A stretch of 64,000 nt of DNA from Polycladomyces abyssicola (lineage in GTDB: Bacteria > Bacillota > Bacilli > Thermoactinomycetales > JIR-001). This document shows positions 63,172 to 64,000 of this stretch, one piece after another (the stretch's first letter is position 1; the number at the start of each line of letters is the position of its first letter). Under the pieces are notes generated by a model that made no database searches, was not told where the DNA came from, and was given only the letters and a program-made list of their open reading frames with translations. The position numbers and the translations under genes were made by a program. The stretch spans positions 1,352,001 through 1,416,000 of the forward strand of contig NZ_AP024601.1 of assembly GCF_018326425.1 (NCBI RefSeq). The letters are read 5' to 3'.

Positions 63172-63260
63172 CTTAACTGCATGAGGGCCGACCATTTCGA
63201 GAACAATATGGAGCAAAGATCCAGCAAAAAAAGACAAGGTCGGAAAAAAGAGGTGGAATC

Positions 63261-64000
63261 ATGGAAGCTATTCGTACTTTTTCTGAAATCTTGGCGAAAG
63301 CTGAAGCACTGGAACCTGTTACTGTCGCGGTAGCCGCAGCGGATGACCGGGAGGTGCTGGAAGCAGTCGCCGACGCGAAAAAACGGCAAATCGCCGATTT
63401 CCGCCTGTTCGGTGATCGGAACAAAATCCGGGCGATTGCGGATGAAATTGGTTTGTCGCTGAACCCGGACATGGTGACCGATCAACCGAACCCTGCTCTC
63501 GCGAGTCGGGAAGCGGTTCAGGCTGTTCGCGAAGGACAAGCGGATGTAGTGATGAAGGGGATGGTCCAAACCGCAGACTTCCTGCGGGCAGTACTCAACA
63601 AAGAGGCGGGCTTGCGTGGTTCCGGCGTGCTGAGCCACGTGGCGACGTTTGAGGTACCGGGGTACGACCGGTTGATTCACGTAACCGACCCGGCGCTCAA
63701 TATCGCTCCGTCACTTCAGGAGAAAGTGCAAATCGTGCAAAACGTCGTCCGGTTGTGTCATTCGCTGGACCTTGCCGAACCCAAAGTGGCCGTACTCGGA
63801 GCGGTGGAAGTAGTCAATCCCAACATGCAACCTACACTGGATGCGGCGGCACTCGCACAAATGAACCGTCGTGGACAAATCAAGGGGGCTGTCGTCGACG
63901 GTCCGTTTGCGCTGGACAATGCCGTATCGGTGGAAGCAGCCGAGCACAAAGGAATTAAAAGCCCGGTGGCGGGTCGTGCCGATGTGCTTTTGGTCCCCGA
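63261..64000 (+). CDS. ptb: phosphate butyryltransferase, N-terminal part (runs off window)
   Basis: At least 246 residues of a phosphate acyltransferase. Segments KGMVQTADFLRAVLN and LSHVATFEVPGYDRL near the middle and VDGPFALDNAVSVEAAEHKG further on are typical of Ptb. It converts butyryl- or isovaleryl-CoA to acyl phosphate in branched-chain acid metabolism. ATG 63261 follows AGAGGTGG. It is controlled by the sigma-54 promoter upstream; its 3' end lies outside the window. Confidence 0.95.
   Translation, partial: MEAIRTFSEILAKAEALEPVTVAVAAADDREVLEAVADAKKRQIADFRLFGDRNKIRAIADEIGLSLNPDMVTDQPNPALASREAVQAVREGQADVVMKGMVQTADFLRAVLNKEAGLRGSGVLSHVATFEVPGYDRLIHVTDPALNIAPSLQEKVQIVQNVVRLCHSLDLAEPKVAVLGAVEVVNPNMQPTLDAAALAQMNRRGQIKGAVVDGPFALDNAVSVEAAEHKGIKSPVAGRADVLLVP

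Overview
The window is chromosomal DNA from a spore-forming, low-to-mid-GC Gram-positive bacterium of the order Bacillales. The gene order accB-accC-Asp23-nusB-folD-xseA-xseB-ispA-dxs-tlyA-argR-recN-spoIVB-spo0A, followed by a yqzF-bkdR-ptb block, matches the Bacillus backbone, and spoIVB and spo0A imply endosporulation. An OLE RNA with its partner gene oapA, and several actinobacterial-looking genes, suggest a thermophilic lineage such as Thermoactinomycetaceae. That placement is inference; no search was run.

Layout. (1) 1-3590: glycerol catabolism (glpK 3' part, glpD with a terminator-type leader, glpP antiterminator). (2) 3930-28370: a sugar-acid catabolic region of about 24 kb. It holds two MFS transporters, a TRAP transporter whose binding-protein gene is frameshifted, a second solitary TRAP binding protein, several dehydratases (DgoD type, IlvD/Edd YjhG type, split UxaA type), KDG kinase, KDPG aldolase, an IclR regulator, a KdaD-type dehydratase with an aldehyde dehydrogenase, an SDR plus FAH pair, a LarA-type nickel-pincer isomerase, an HpcH/HpaI aldolase and two D-2-hydroxyacid dehydrogenases. 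(3) 28400-33500: a more AT-rich accessory stretch (OhrR-like MarR regulator, pirin, acyl-ACP desaturase, nitrilase, ZIP transporter fused to an extracytoplasmic domain). (4) 34030-53240: the conserved housekeeping and sporulation backbone, interrupted by an AmaP/DUF2273 pair, a Kae1/TsaD-like paralogue, the OLE RNA with oapA, and nadK. (5) 53300-57490: a probably Fur-controlled pair of lipoproteins, one an all-helical protein of unknown function and the other a beta-propeller fused to a diheme cytochrome c. (6) 57700-60400: small membrane genes, SodF-like superoxide dismutase and a broken AraC/GyrI-like gene. (7) 60500-64000: yqzF, the sigma-54 activator bkdR, a clear -24/-12 promoter with upstream inverted repeats, and the 5' part of ptb.

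How the genes work together. The sugar-acid region appears to take up aldonates or uronates through MFS and TRAP carriers and dehydrate them to 2-keto-3-deoxy acids. These can then enter at least three routes: phosphorylation and aldol cleavage (KdgK, KDPG aldolase), a Weimberg-type oxidative route to 2-oxoglutarate (KdaD, aldehyde dehydrogenase), and possibly a diketo-hydrolase route (SDR, FAH). An IclR protein encoded in the region probably controls it. The first MFS gene and the TRAP operon share a duplicated promoter-leader of about 240 bp carrying a consensus promoter, a terminator-like hairpin and a palindrome, which is one of the most unusual features here. The other standout is the OLE RNA locus between ispA and dxs.
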